From assembly GCA_002633005.1 (NCBI GenBank), contig NMRA01000014.1, forward strand, positions 295,753 through 359,752: a DNA stretch of 64,000 nt, written 5' to 3'. The translations under genes were made by a program, and so were the position numbers. Of this stretch, positions 44,421 through 53,509 are shown one piece after another (the stretch's first letter is position 1; each line of letters starts with the position of its first letter). The stretch is from Phoronis australis. Its lineage: Eukaryota > Phoronida > Phoronidae. Below the pieces are notes generated by a model that searched no databases, was not told the DNA's origin, and worked only from the letters and a program-made list of their open reading frames with translations.

Positions 44421-45618
44421 ACAGAGCGTAACTTTAATGAATTCTAGCTTACGATTTCACCTGTTTCGGAGATCGGGTTTCAACCACTTTTGGGCTATAA
44501 TAAGCGCCCCTTCCTGAAGCGGATTTTTCTAAGCACCCTGACCGCTTATTAGGACGCATACGGTAATATTTCAGAAGGGCAATACTTAGTATTCTTTATG
44601 CACGGGACCCTTTTGTTACATTAGGAGTGGGATTGGCTCATTATGTACCCTACAGGTGGCATAGGACATTACAAAACTGGTTGAAGAATTTTGTTTTCGT
44701 CATATACGTTCGTTTGAAAGGCTTTAGTTAAGCAATGTTAGGATTTAATGCGGAAATTTTAAAAACCATATGTCCGCTTACAAAAAATTTAACATTGAAG
44801 AATAAAAACAACCTTTACACCCCGCTGGTGTTCCTGTTCCATGTTTTCAAAGAAGTTGGTTGCATTTTCATAGACTGCAGTCGAGAGATTTCGTGCGGCA
44901 TATATTCGACATGAAATGAGTGTGTAACCTGCTGTTGAATTGCGAGATAGATTTTGACTGGTTCGGGTGGTTATTTATGAAGTATTAATGTAATCTTTAT
45001 TCATGTTAAAGGCTTTACCAGCGTTCTATTTATTTTTACACGAATGTGAATTTGTTGAAATCGGTGATCCAAATCCTGGCCAAATGTGCGCATTCTGCTG
45101 AGACCAACCGTCTGATCAGGGCCAGCGAAGAGTAATTTGGTTAATTCGCTCACTAGGCTATGGCTGAACTTCCTCGTAAGGACAAGAGTTTACGAGTCAC
45201 CACCTTTGGAAGAAATTTAGCGGATAATTTTCATCAAAACGAAGAAAACAAAAATGGATTTGTGAAGACAGGATTAAGTATTAAAAGCAATCATCTTCGA
45301 AGTGCCTTGAACAAATGTATAAAGTCTTATTGCTGAAACAACTGCCATTCACGTTGACACAAGGTTTTCTTCCCACAGCCAATTATGGGGTCTTCGGATG
45401 GTATGGAGGCTAATTCCTTTGCATTTCGCGTGTGTGGCCGGACAACCGGCCACACAGTAACCGAACATGATTAGCAGACGACGTACTTGCCGGAAATTGC
45501 ACCAGAAAATTTAGCCAGGTGTCGCCAGTGAATAATGACGTAAGGGCTTGTGCGTAAGGTCACAGATTTCGTCCATTGAAAGTATACGGAGTTGGCAGTC
45601 CATGTACTATAGTCTATG
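44421..45618 (-). repeat. Right arm of the 1.2-kb inverted repeat
   Basis: Reverse complement of 42584-43830. It is about 50 bp shorter because of small indels, such as a 7-base gap inside the THAP frame. Confidence 0.85.
45281..45468 (-). pseudogene. THAP relic in right arm
   Basis: Minus-strand ATG at 45468 opens a frame with YCVAGC (the canonical THAP C-x3-C), KGISLHTIRRP and a Trp. A 7-base deletion then shifts the frame. Beyond it the remaining THAP end reads YICSRHFEDDCF with the C-x2-H intact, followed by TAA at 45281. Both arms stop right after this block, where a THAP exon may once have ended. Confidence 0.65.
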
Positions 45619-46479
45619 ATGACAGCCGGTTCATTATGCAGCGCGCGCTTTTTGGCCGCGTGCTAACACTGGTCGATTTTATTAGTCTTCGGTGATTCAC
45701 GGTTTTCACGTGTACAAAGAGGTTTGGATTCCTGTTGAGGCCGGAGAAGATCTGTCCCGGAAAGATACAATGCATTCCCCCTGACCGTACAAGTACGCTG
45801 CGTGTGATTTCAAAGTGCAAACCATAGTGGGGCACATCCCTCGCAAGAGCAGCAAAACTTTTGCGTTCTTTTTGAATCGCGGCGTAAGTTTGAAGTGTAT
45901 ACGGACATAACGGTCAGGCTCGTGGTCTACAAATCCAGGACTGTCGGATCTTTCAGTTGATAAATTGGAGACGTTAGAACTGTAGGTAAGGCATTTTTCG
46001 CATGTAGTTCATGGGCTGGGCGCTTACTTTAAAGCGAAGTCTGAAAACGCGTTGGGGCACTTATTGTGGCATGGGCGCTTATTAGGGCAAATAGCTACAG
46101 AATTACATACAGCAGCGTAATTTAATACACACAATCCACACGTCGCGCAAACCAATCGGCCATTCCACACAGGTTTATCAATCCCAATAGCCTTTGCGCA
46201 CCCTAATTTCCGGACATGCGCAGTCGTTAAACGACTCGGCTGCAACTCCGCTTTTGAACAAAGGAACAGTTCAACATTAATCCAGCTAACTTGTTTGTGC
46301 ATCCGTTCAACTTTCCTTGTCTTTGGTTGAATTAGGGAAGGCAGAGAACTACATGTACACATTTTACATCCACTGATATTTGTCAATAGATTTTATCAAA
46401 TACTGTTCCTTTGGAGTGGCAACCCAAAGCACAGCAGTAACACTTTTTTGTACTGGAAGGACGAAAAGCGAAATGCAGA
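45619..46479. other. Unannotated stretch
   Basis: An open minus-strand frame of 120 codons (46024-46386) has scattered Cys but no recognisable spacing. I do not call it a gene. Confidence 0.3.
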
Positions 46480-46640
46480 CAAGGAAAACAAGAGCAACGC
46501 GGAGCGATGAAATGAGCCCACGAAGGCACCGCAAACGGTGCGCTTCTAGGGGTGTTTATTTGTATCAGATAAATGGCCAATAGATGGCACAAAATAATCC
46601 GAATCCATCCAAAAAACGGGAACTTGTCATCGCTTCTTTA
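46480..46640 (+). repeat. Fragment of the CTCF-motif repeat
   Basis: Head segment AGCAACGCGGAGCGATGAAATG ... GGTGTTTATTTGTATC, followed by TGGCCAATAGATGGCAC (46574-46590). The same order as 28225-28340 and 58200-58310. Confidence 0.6.
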
Positions 46641-47141
46641 AAATATGTCTTGTAATTTAGTCCCTACAGAATGTTAATAGCCACTAGTGTCATAAATTGC
46701 CAAATGTAAAGAACTGTTAGGCGTATTGGCTTGCTTTTGTCTACGTCATCGCGAGAATCACCTTTTAATTCAAACAGTTGAGAATAACACCCGTTCTATT
46801 AACAATCCTATTCAATACAACTGTTATCAGCCCCTTCTTGTATGCGCTGGGATCTCGCGGTGACGACACATGTCACGAAAAGGCAGTTTCACTTATCATT
46901 TCACGGGCTTACATTAGCGCAAATGATCTCGCGTTTTCTTATCAACTAAGGCTTTGCTATGATTATCTGGTTAGCCCAATATCTAAAGTAACCAAATTCC
47001 GTTAAAGTTAGGCTTTAATTGAAAGCTTTTTATCAAATATCATAAAACTCCGTTAATGAATTTCAGAAAATCGGAGGAAACGGAAAACATGAAATTGTCA
47101 CTGTAGGGATATGGGCAAAAAACATAACTGCCGCTCGAAAG

Positions 47142-48046
47142 TAGAGAATTATGACATTTAGATGGCGCTTGCTATTCGCCCTAGCCGCCATGTTCCTTTT
47201 GTCTCTAAGACCATTGTTTAATTAGCGATAAGATTCCCTCATTTGTTGTAGCCTTAGCACATCTGTAGCATTGTTAACCTATTATAATCACACGTCCCTT
47301 ATCAGCGACCTAGTATTTACCCTCTGTCTCTGTTCTTTCAGGTTACGATCATCCGTAGTTTGCTGTCAGTAAAGAAACACTTGCTAGTTATTTTCTATGA
47401 TCGTGACCGCTAATCCTCTTAAACCAGTGACTTCAAACGATGCCCACCGCCCAGTGTCCTTACCCCGGGTGCAGCTATGAACCTGCCGACAGCGAAGTAA
47501 CACTACCTGTTAAACTTCTAAAAATACACGGACACACACAGACCGCCGACGCCTGATCCTCCACCCCAACTTTCTCCGGCGGCAGCAGTCCCGCAGTCGC
47601 CGGCACCATCGACTTCGCCGGCTCCGGCGCACTCCACGCCGCCGCCACGATGTTCCCTACACGAGAAGAGGCGACCTGCGTGGGTTGGAGTTTTCTTGCC
47701 ATAGCCTCTTTCCCGTCGTTGATATCAGTCCTACCGTAGATCTATGTTCTTCCCGACTCCGGTTAGGACTTGGGGAGATAGATAATTATGACATAAAGAT
47801 GGCGCTTGCTATTCGCCCTAGCCGCCATGTTCCTTTTGTCTCTAAGTCCATTGTTTAATTAGCGGTAAGATTGTTCCCTCATTTATTGTAGCCTTAGCAC
47901 ATCGGTAGCATTGTTAACCTATTATAATCACACGTCACTTATCAGCGACCTAGTATTTACCCCCTGTCTCTGTTCTTTCAGGTTACGATCATTCGTAGTT
48001 TGCTGCCATCAATAAACAGTAAAAAATACTTGCGAGTTATTTTCTA
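47142..48046 (+). mobile_element. Complete TRIM (miniature LTR retrotransposon)
   Basis: Two direct repeats, 47142-47397 (256 bp) and 47779-48046 (268 bp), both start TAGA and end TTATTTTCTA. They flank only 381 bp. GAAAG occurs immediately before (47137-47141) and after (48047-48051), a 5-bp target duplication. A purine tract CTTGGGGAGA abuts the 3' LTR, as a polypurine tract should. The interior encodes only the gag-like start described separately. It must have moved with enzymes from a larger relative. The LTRs differ at several sites, so the insertion is not very recent. Confidence 0.85.
47440..47556 (+). CDS. TRIM internal gag-like zinc finger start (38 aa)
   Basis: ATG 47440 encodes MPTAQCPYPGC, then KLLKIHGH, ending at TGA. 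A Cys-x4-Cys and a His-x-His near LL-x-x-H form a finger-like unit that resembles the N-terminus of Gag-like proteins of some invertebrate retrotransposons. The following GC-rich region (47560-47700) has no further clear motif, and a minus-strand open frame across it is a shadow. Confidence 0.45.
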   Translation: MPTAQCPYPGCSYEPADSEVTLPVKLLKIHGHTQTADA

Positions 48047-49029
48047 GAAAGCACCGGAAAATCCTCGTCAACCGTCCTTTTCACACTGAGAACATATATG
48101 TCAATTGTCATAATCATACTTAAGAGTGATTTGGTTGAAAGAGGGCCAGACGCAAAAGACAGGCCAAAAAACAGTAAAAATGGCCACTAGATGGCACAAA
48201 ATATGTCAAATACATCCGAAAATAGAAACATGTCGTCGTTTCAGTAGACTGCTATTTACAAAATTGCATAATTATCTGGAGCTTGGATTAGAGAAAAAAG
48301 AGGAAAACGGAAAAAAATAAATTGCCACTAGCGGTACAACGTTTGTCGGATTCGCCTGAAAGTCGCCGCCGTTCATTGCCAACTTCATATAAATACATTT
48401 GCTAAATTTAATAAAGATCCTGCAAAGTGTTTGGAAGTTACAGCCATGCGCGTAAATAAAATCAAATTGCCACTAGGAGGCGCCACAGTAATCAAGGACA
48501 TCGGAAAATCATCGACAGCCAACCTTTTCACAGCAGGAACATACATGCCAGTTTCCACAATCATCCTTAGAGTGGCTTGGTTGAGAGAGTGGCGGACGCC
48601 AAAACAGACTTGAAACAATGGAAATGGCCATTAATTAGGTGGCGCAAATCACCTTGAATCAATCCTAAAACGAATGGATAGCGTCACCTCACTAATAGAT
48701 GCCACATTTTATGGAAATCAAGTGAGGACCTTTGAAGCTAAACGTAAAAATCTAAAATTGCCACTAGGGACACACCATTTTAAATTTTTGTGTCTTCAAT
48801 ATCTACACCATTTTGAAGTCCAATATGGCTGATATTTTGCAGCGTTTCAAAATAAAAATTCTTCAATCCATGTTACACGCATATAGGTTTTGACAATCTC
48901 ACTTCCGTTTGAGATGTACAAATACACCTACACTGTACAGTGATATTCTGGCCGCCATTATAAAATACAATTTGGCTGCAACCACGTTGATTCGTTCAGA
49001 AGTTCTTACATAAGTTCCCTGTGGCATAT

Positions 49030-49190
49030 TGTGTAAAATCATAGATTATAGACCGTAGATTCGGAACTCCGACATTTGCTTACGTGCTAGCCAAGAGGCG
49101 ACGCCACTCTCCTAAATTTTCTGGTGCAGTTTCCGGTTAGTGGATTTTGACGGGAAATTCTGGCATCTACTTTACTGTCAAGCATAACGA
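49030..49190 (+). repeat. Relic of the inverted-repeat arm
   Basis: 'atagattatagaccgtagattcggaactccg' and 'CTAAATTTTCTGGTGCAGTTTCCGG' match the outer part of the arms at 42584 and 45618 at lower identity. It shows the arm is a dispersed family. Confidence 0.45.
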
Positions 49191-49592
49191 AAAAAAATAT
49201 TTTCGGCATTGAAACGCCGTTCAAAGTCTTTCAATAGTAGTAGTGTTGGTATCGTGAGTACTTTTGGCAATGCTACTGGTAATTAATTACAAAATTCAAA
49301 CTTCGGTGCCGACTGACTATGTCGTCTGCTTGCCCAATAGCAGCATATTTATCGATAGTTTATGATTTATGGTTTACATAGGCCTACTGAGAAAACTACG
49401 AAGGCATGTTTGTGCACAATTCCAAGGAGTACCTGTGAATGCAAAAGATACTTATTTTATGCTTTTGGTTTAGAAAAATATTAATTTTGTTCGAATAAAA
49501 AATGCGCCTCTACAACGATTTGACTAGGTTAACCTTTGCCTTTTTATAATTCAACATTCTCAAGTGAGCAGTTCTTCTGGGAAGAGTTGAGT

Positions 49593-49608
49593 GGCCCTTA
49601 AAAGGGCC
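49593..49608 (-). terminator. Histone-type 3' hairpin, distal
   Basis: On the minus strand: GGCCCT-TTTA-AGGGCC, a perfect 6-bp stem with a 4-nt U-rich loop, preceded by AAC and followed by AC. About 15 nt further down, CAGAAGAAC (49571-49579) is purine-rich, where histone pre-mRNAs carry the U7 downstream element. On the plus strand the loop would be TAAA, so only the minus reading fits. Confidence 0.6.
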
Positions 49609-49649
49609 GTTGGCTGTAGTGTGCATGAGCCTTAGGTATAGCGTGAAAT

Positions 49650-49665
49650 GGTTCTTAAAAGAACC
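49650..49665 (-). terminator. Histone-type 3' hairpin, proximal
   Basis: On the minus strand: GGTTCT-TTTA-AGAACC, the same 6-bp stem and loop architecture, preceded by AAC and followed by ATTTCA. It begins only about 10 nt after the stop codon of the ORF at 49676-50056. Confidence 0.6.
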
Positions 49666-49675
49666 GTTGAATAAT

Positions 49676-50056
49676 TCAACATAAATCACACAGTATACCG
49701 TGCTCACTCAAGTACTGAAGGTCCTCTTCATTCAAGTTTTCATCTGGGAAGGCTGGATGAAAACAGAGGAAATGACAGTATCGATGACAGTTGTAACACC
49801 TTAAATAGATATTGCCGTTCACCAACTTTGTCACGAACCCTGCATCGTTCAGTTCTTGTTCATGTATCCACAAATAATCCTGAACTGTAGGGAAAAAATG
49901 AGAGATAACACAACGAATCAAATTTCGAAAATCATCGCCTTCGTACGATTGCGTGTTGCTGTCACCAGACTGATGTTCTTCTCTAACGTCCATGTAGAAA
50001 ATCGACGTTGCAAGTGATGGAAACTTGTCTACGCTCTCGTCCTTTGTTTCTGACAT
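49676..50056 (-). CDS. 126-aa acidic protein with PHD-like Cys/His C-terminus
   Basis: A self-contained minus-strand frame: an in-frame TAA sits directly before its ATG and TGA ends it at 49676. The first 45 residues are acidic and low in complexity. The middle (RNLIRCVISHFFPTVQDYLW) looks helical. The end has C87-x2-C90-x4-H95-x2-C98-x24-C123-x2-C126, the spacing of the second part of a PHD/RING-like cross-brace finger without the first Cys pair. I do not recognise the family. It is followed by two histone-type hairpins in the same orientation. It may be a small replication-linked gene or an ORF from a mobile element. Codon use is ordinary and the frame undamaged. Confidence 0.6.
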   Translation of the reverse strand: MSETKDESVDKFPSLATSIFYMDVREEHQSGDSNTQSYEGDDFRNLIRCVISHFFPTVQDYLWIHEQELNDAGFVTKLVNGNIYLRCYNCHRYCHFLCFHPAFPDENLNEEDLQYLSEHGILCDLC

Positions 50057-50373
50057 TTAACCCATTTTTAATAAAGGGGTGTACTGTTTTTGTCTCATGT
50101 TGATAGTGCATAGCTTTTGGTTTTAAATGTATTAATCGTGTTAAATGCATATATATATATATGAACTCGCCTCATTGAGATGCACAGCAGTTAAATTTAC
50201 TATAACACATTAAAGTTTTGAAAATATAAAGAGCAGTAACAGACTCTCTAAAAACCAGGCTTGTTTTCAAAAGGTTTGCGCCATTGGTGATCTGATTGTT
50301 TCAATCGCTTGCGGCGAGAAAATGACCCAGTTATTGTGCGCTTGTGCACTGTAGCAATGCTTTGTACATGTAT
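50057..50373. other. Upstream region with AT microsatellite
   Basis: Holds (AT)7 at 50149-50162. No clear TATA/initiator pair for the minus-strand ORF can be fixed. Confidence 0.4.
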
Positions 50374-50868
50374 CTTATTTTTATTTGTCTAATCTGTTGA
50401 TACAGTAAATTTCCTTATTTATGCCCATTCTGTAACCGCGACTTCAGCTTTCTGGGTTCTACCATATTGGGGCTGTCATAGGGCCTCACGTGCATGGGCG
50501 CATCCAGCCTTCACAATGAGGGGCTCGAATTCCTGACGTTATTGAACTTTTGCTAACAAAAGAGCGGGCAGACCTTTGGGTGCGCGCATGACGTGGTGCT
50601 TACTCGAATGAGTTTCATTTTAGCGGCTATTTCCAATTGTGTAGGTGAAGTAAATTAACAAAGTGGATGATTATCATCACCGGTATTCTACCATTAGTAT
50701 TTTTCTCGGTTTCTCAAGTTTTCCGAGGCTAGTGATTGTCACATCTGTAAGGCAGACGTGTTCCAGTGAACTTCCATGTTTGTGGCGTTATTATACTTGA
50801 CCAAACTTTAAAAAAGAAGCCCGCGTTTAAACCAGGAACTGCATTGGGTGCAATTTGTGTAGACGTTT
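50374..50868 (+). repeat. Second copy of the spacer repeat
   Basis: Matches 43840-44190 in order (CTTATTTATGCCCAT, GGTGAAGTA, CATTAGTATTTTTCTCGG, GTGGCGTTATTATACTTGACC). It is interrupted at 50493-50590 by a MITE absent from the other copy. Confidence 0.65.
50493..50590 (+). mobile_element. MITE, CATGCGCGCACCCA family (98 bp)
   Basis: Ends CATGGGCGCATCCAG and TGGGTGCGCGCATG. ACGTG lies on both sides (50488-50492 and 50591-50595). The paralogous repeat near 43970 has a single ACATG here, so the empty site confirms a 5-bp target duplication. Confidence 0.75.
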
Positions 50869-51021
50869 CATGCGCGCACCCAGCCTCTAATATGGGGGGC
50901 TCGAATCTCTGGCAAAATAGACCTTTCGCTAACAAAAAAGCGTGAGAACTAAAATAAAAAATGGGGTACTGTGGTGGACTTTCATCTCTTTCTCTAGGAC
51001 TTTTCCTTGGGTGCGCGCATG
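50869..51021 (+). mobile_element. MITE, CATGCGCGCACCCA family (153 bp)
   Basis: Perfect 14-bp terminal inverted repeats CATGCGCGCACCCA / TGGGTGCGCGCATG, flanked by CGTTT on both sides (50864-50868 and 51022-51026). The body has the family words GGGGGGCTCGAATCTCT and GACCTTTCGCTAACAAAA. Confidence 0.75.
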
Positions 51022-51039
51022 CGTTTGTCTACGTTGCTA

Positions 51040-51245
51040 AACCACGGAGTATTAGTGGTTAAGGTGCTGGACTCGAATTATCTGTAGTTTCAGAAGTCAT
51101 GGGTTCAAATCCTGCCTCGCACAAAAAAATCACACCATGAGTTTACCACGTATCCGTGCTCGTTCTTCTAAGAACGCGGGAACACCTGACGATGGCCGGA
51201 GAAGAGACCGACCAAAACGTCGCGACATTGTATATAGACCAAGAG
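51040..51245 (+). mobile_element. tRNA-derived SINE-like element
   Basis: Head resembles tRNA-Ser(CGA): TTAGTGGTTAAGGTGCTGGACTCGAA with an A-box-like TAGTGGTTAAGG and a B-box GGTTCAAATCC (51102-51112). The anticodon stem is broken, so it is not a working tRNA. After a CACAAAAAAATCAC link the tail has CCTGACGATGGCCGG ... CCGACCAAAACGTCG, a stem-loop type common at the ends of Penelope-like and LINE retroelements. It is 18 nt from the MITE to the left. Confidence 0.6.
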
Positions 51246-52172
51246 ATTTTAATAATAGTTGTAAGGTTGAAGTAGCCGGTAACACTTGCAGTAGTCGTTA
51301 AAGATGGAAACATTCACATTTGAAACAGTTTTAGTGGAATAGGCACAAGATTTTTGAGACCTTTTGACAGTATATAGTTTCCATGTTTTCAGGGTTTGTA
51401 CCCCACTAATGATAATAGTTTTTTTCTGAAGACTTTAACTTCAATGAGCCGGTTGCGTGTGATATATCCAGTGATATTTGAGTGTAATGCAAATTATCAG
51501 TTTGACAGAATTAGATCCAGACACAGACGGACATTTCTTCAGATCGTCCTCTGCGACATCACAGAACAAAAGAAGTATTTTTATTGTGAAAGATATCTAA
51601 AATTTTGCTTAAGGTTATGTAGGGCCATAGAAAAATTTCAAAATTTGGTTATAATGCGTGATTTTCTCATACGAAACTTCCAAATACTTTGCTTCATGCA
51701 TCATTCATTAAATGGCTCTTAGGAATTGTTTTTATTTGTTTTACATGTATCATATTTTGCATAATAGGATATCGACAACATGAATATGGTGATTTTCATT
51801 AAACATCTTAAAGTGCATGAACAAAAACGAAATAATGGGATCCAATAAATGGCAGATCGTTGAAAAGTACAAAATCAAATTGTACAAGTTTTCTACTTTC
51901 AGAAAATAAATACTTTTACTAAGTTAAAAATTTTGTAGATATTTGGCTACTTGTGTGGGCTTGTCAGCGAGATATTAATAGCCTTAAAAGTTCCAATTTA
52001 CACCAGAAAAAATACAAGGAAGTGTCTCTTAACTTTGATGTTTATTATAATAGAACATATTCCAAAAATATGGTTGAGAAATTTCATATGCACGATAACC
52101 CTGTTTACTAAGCGAAGTACACGGGAGTTCTCATTGGGATTGCGCTGACGTCAAAAACTAGTTTCAACAAGA
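51246..52172. other. Unannotated stretch
   Basis: A 108-codon open frame (51396-51722) has no domain. AT-rich otherwise. Confidence 0.3.
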
Positions 52173-52712
52173 ATGAACAGTGACCTAGAGATAAAGACAG
52201 TATGCAATACCGTTCTTCTTCCAATTAAAGCCCATGGAACACAGGGCAGTAAATTTCAAGGAATTAGCGAGATATTGTTAGAATTAGCAGAGAAGTATAG
52301 TTTAATTTTGGTTACCACGACAACAAAAACAGATTACATATCGTCGGCTCTTACACCATACGGTGATGAATTCTCCAAGTTCTCTTTCCCGCTGCCAGCC
52401 CCCAATCCTCTAAATGCAAGATGGAACAAAGAACTAACAGAGATTATTTCAAAGACTGCAAATCCACGGAGTGTATTTAACCAGAAGGGTTGATTTTCAA
52501 GCACATAGACTAAGATCACAGTACCAGTGGATGATTTTGACCTTATCACTGGCCCAGGTCGATCAAAGCCCTTGTTTGCACAGCTGTCTCAGAAACCTGG
52601 AAAAAGCATAACTGACATAAAGAACACTGCATGGGTTTTTTCAAAAATGAAGAAATTCAACAAAGCCATGCCTTTTTTACCTTGCTACATCACCGTGAAA
52701 AAATCGAGATGA
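52173..52712 (+). pseudogene. Decayed coding segment of unknown family
   Basis: One frame stays protein-like for 180 codons with only two stops (TGA at 52491, TAG at 52506) and no shift. It reads KFQGISEILLELAEKYSL, SFPLPAPNPLNARWNKEL and, after the stops, VPVDDFDLITGPGRSKPLF. Composition and hydrophobic spacing suggest former coding sequence. I do not recognise the family. Confidence 0.35.
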
Positions 52713-53243
52713 CAAATATGACCAAAAAGTGCGATTTTAGCCAAATTTTACCGAAAATCACAAATTCACAAATGTCCCGGTGATAAAAAACATCATGCGA
52801 ATGCTCTTTCACTCAAAATTGAAGAACTTTGGTATAAAATATGTCATTAAGAAACAGATTATTGACAACTGCCACTTACTTGAAGGGTACCAGGATTCGC
52901 ACCAAGAATTCAAGACCTTGCAAGGCTGTGCTTTCAAAATGGCTGCACTTCCGCATCCTAGTAGACAAGAGCACTTGCAAAATTTATGAACTAGTTTACT
53001 CAAAAACAACTCTAAAGAACTACTGACTACCATTTGTGGCAATCACTTCCAATTTAGTCCACAAAACTGCCGCCAAACCCGACCCACCCCATTTTATTTG
53101 GGAGTTACAAGGGCCTGTATCGTGCAGGACTTAGACCCATGTTCGTGGGAGAATCTTTTTCAGCATAAGCATATATTTCGTAAAGTGTGGTAACTTCGGA
53201 GTGAAGGACTTTGGACGCTGGTTTACCCGAGTTACGGTCTAAT

Positions 53244-53292
53244 ATGTTCAAAACAATCACCCAGTTCAGCCGACAGAGAAAGGAGCATATAC
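53244..53292 (+). CDS. Possible short first coding exon
   Basis: ATG 53244 gives MFKTITQFSRQRKEHI and runs into a strong donor, GTAAGTG, at 53293. No partner exon identified. Low confidence. Confidence 0.2.
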
Positions 53293-53359
53293 GTAAGTGT
53301 ATTTGCTGGAATTACATGAGAAAAAGTTTTAGGCAGACCGATTATGACTGATGTACAAA

Positions 53360-53503
53360 ATGTCAGGTAATACCAGACCTGTGCATGAATGTACTTATCG
53401 TCGTCTTCGTCGAGATTGCCTTATTAAGGGTGTTGCTTGTGCTGCTCTGATTTTAGGACCTGACGGGCGACTTGTAAGAACGGTCTGCACAAAAGTACGT
53501 TAG
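53360..53503 (+). CDS. Possible small ORF or exon (47 aa)
   Basis: MSGNTRPVHECTYRRLRRD then LIKGVACAALILGPDGRLV, ending TAG at 53501. The composition is protein-like, but no family is recognised. GTACGT (53495) could be a donor. Low confidence. Confidence 0.2.
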   Translation: MSGNTRPVHECTYRRLRRDCLIKGVACAALILGPDGRLVRTVCTKVR

Positions 53504-53509
53504 TCATTG

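Larger units (their letters stand above)
47035..48800 (+). repeat. CTCF-motif repeat interrupted by a TRIM
   Basis: Repeat body 47035-47141 continues at 48047-48800 once the retroelement is taken out. It contains TGGCCACTAGATGGCAC (48181-48197) and TTGCCACTAGGAGGCGC (48467-48483), each inside the same flanking words as the other copies. Confidence 0.6.

Noticed and set aside
47475-47702. Minus-strand 75-codon ORF
   Set aside because: Shadow of the GC-rich interior of the TRIM element.
49593-49665. A histone gene next to the hairpins
   Set aside because: The adjoining ORF and both flanks show no histone-fold or H1 sequence in any frame I read.
51040-51120. Functional tRNA-Ser gene
   Set aside because: Anticodon stem and acceptor ends do not pair; tRNA-derived only.
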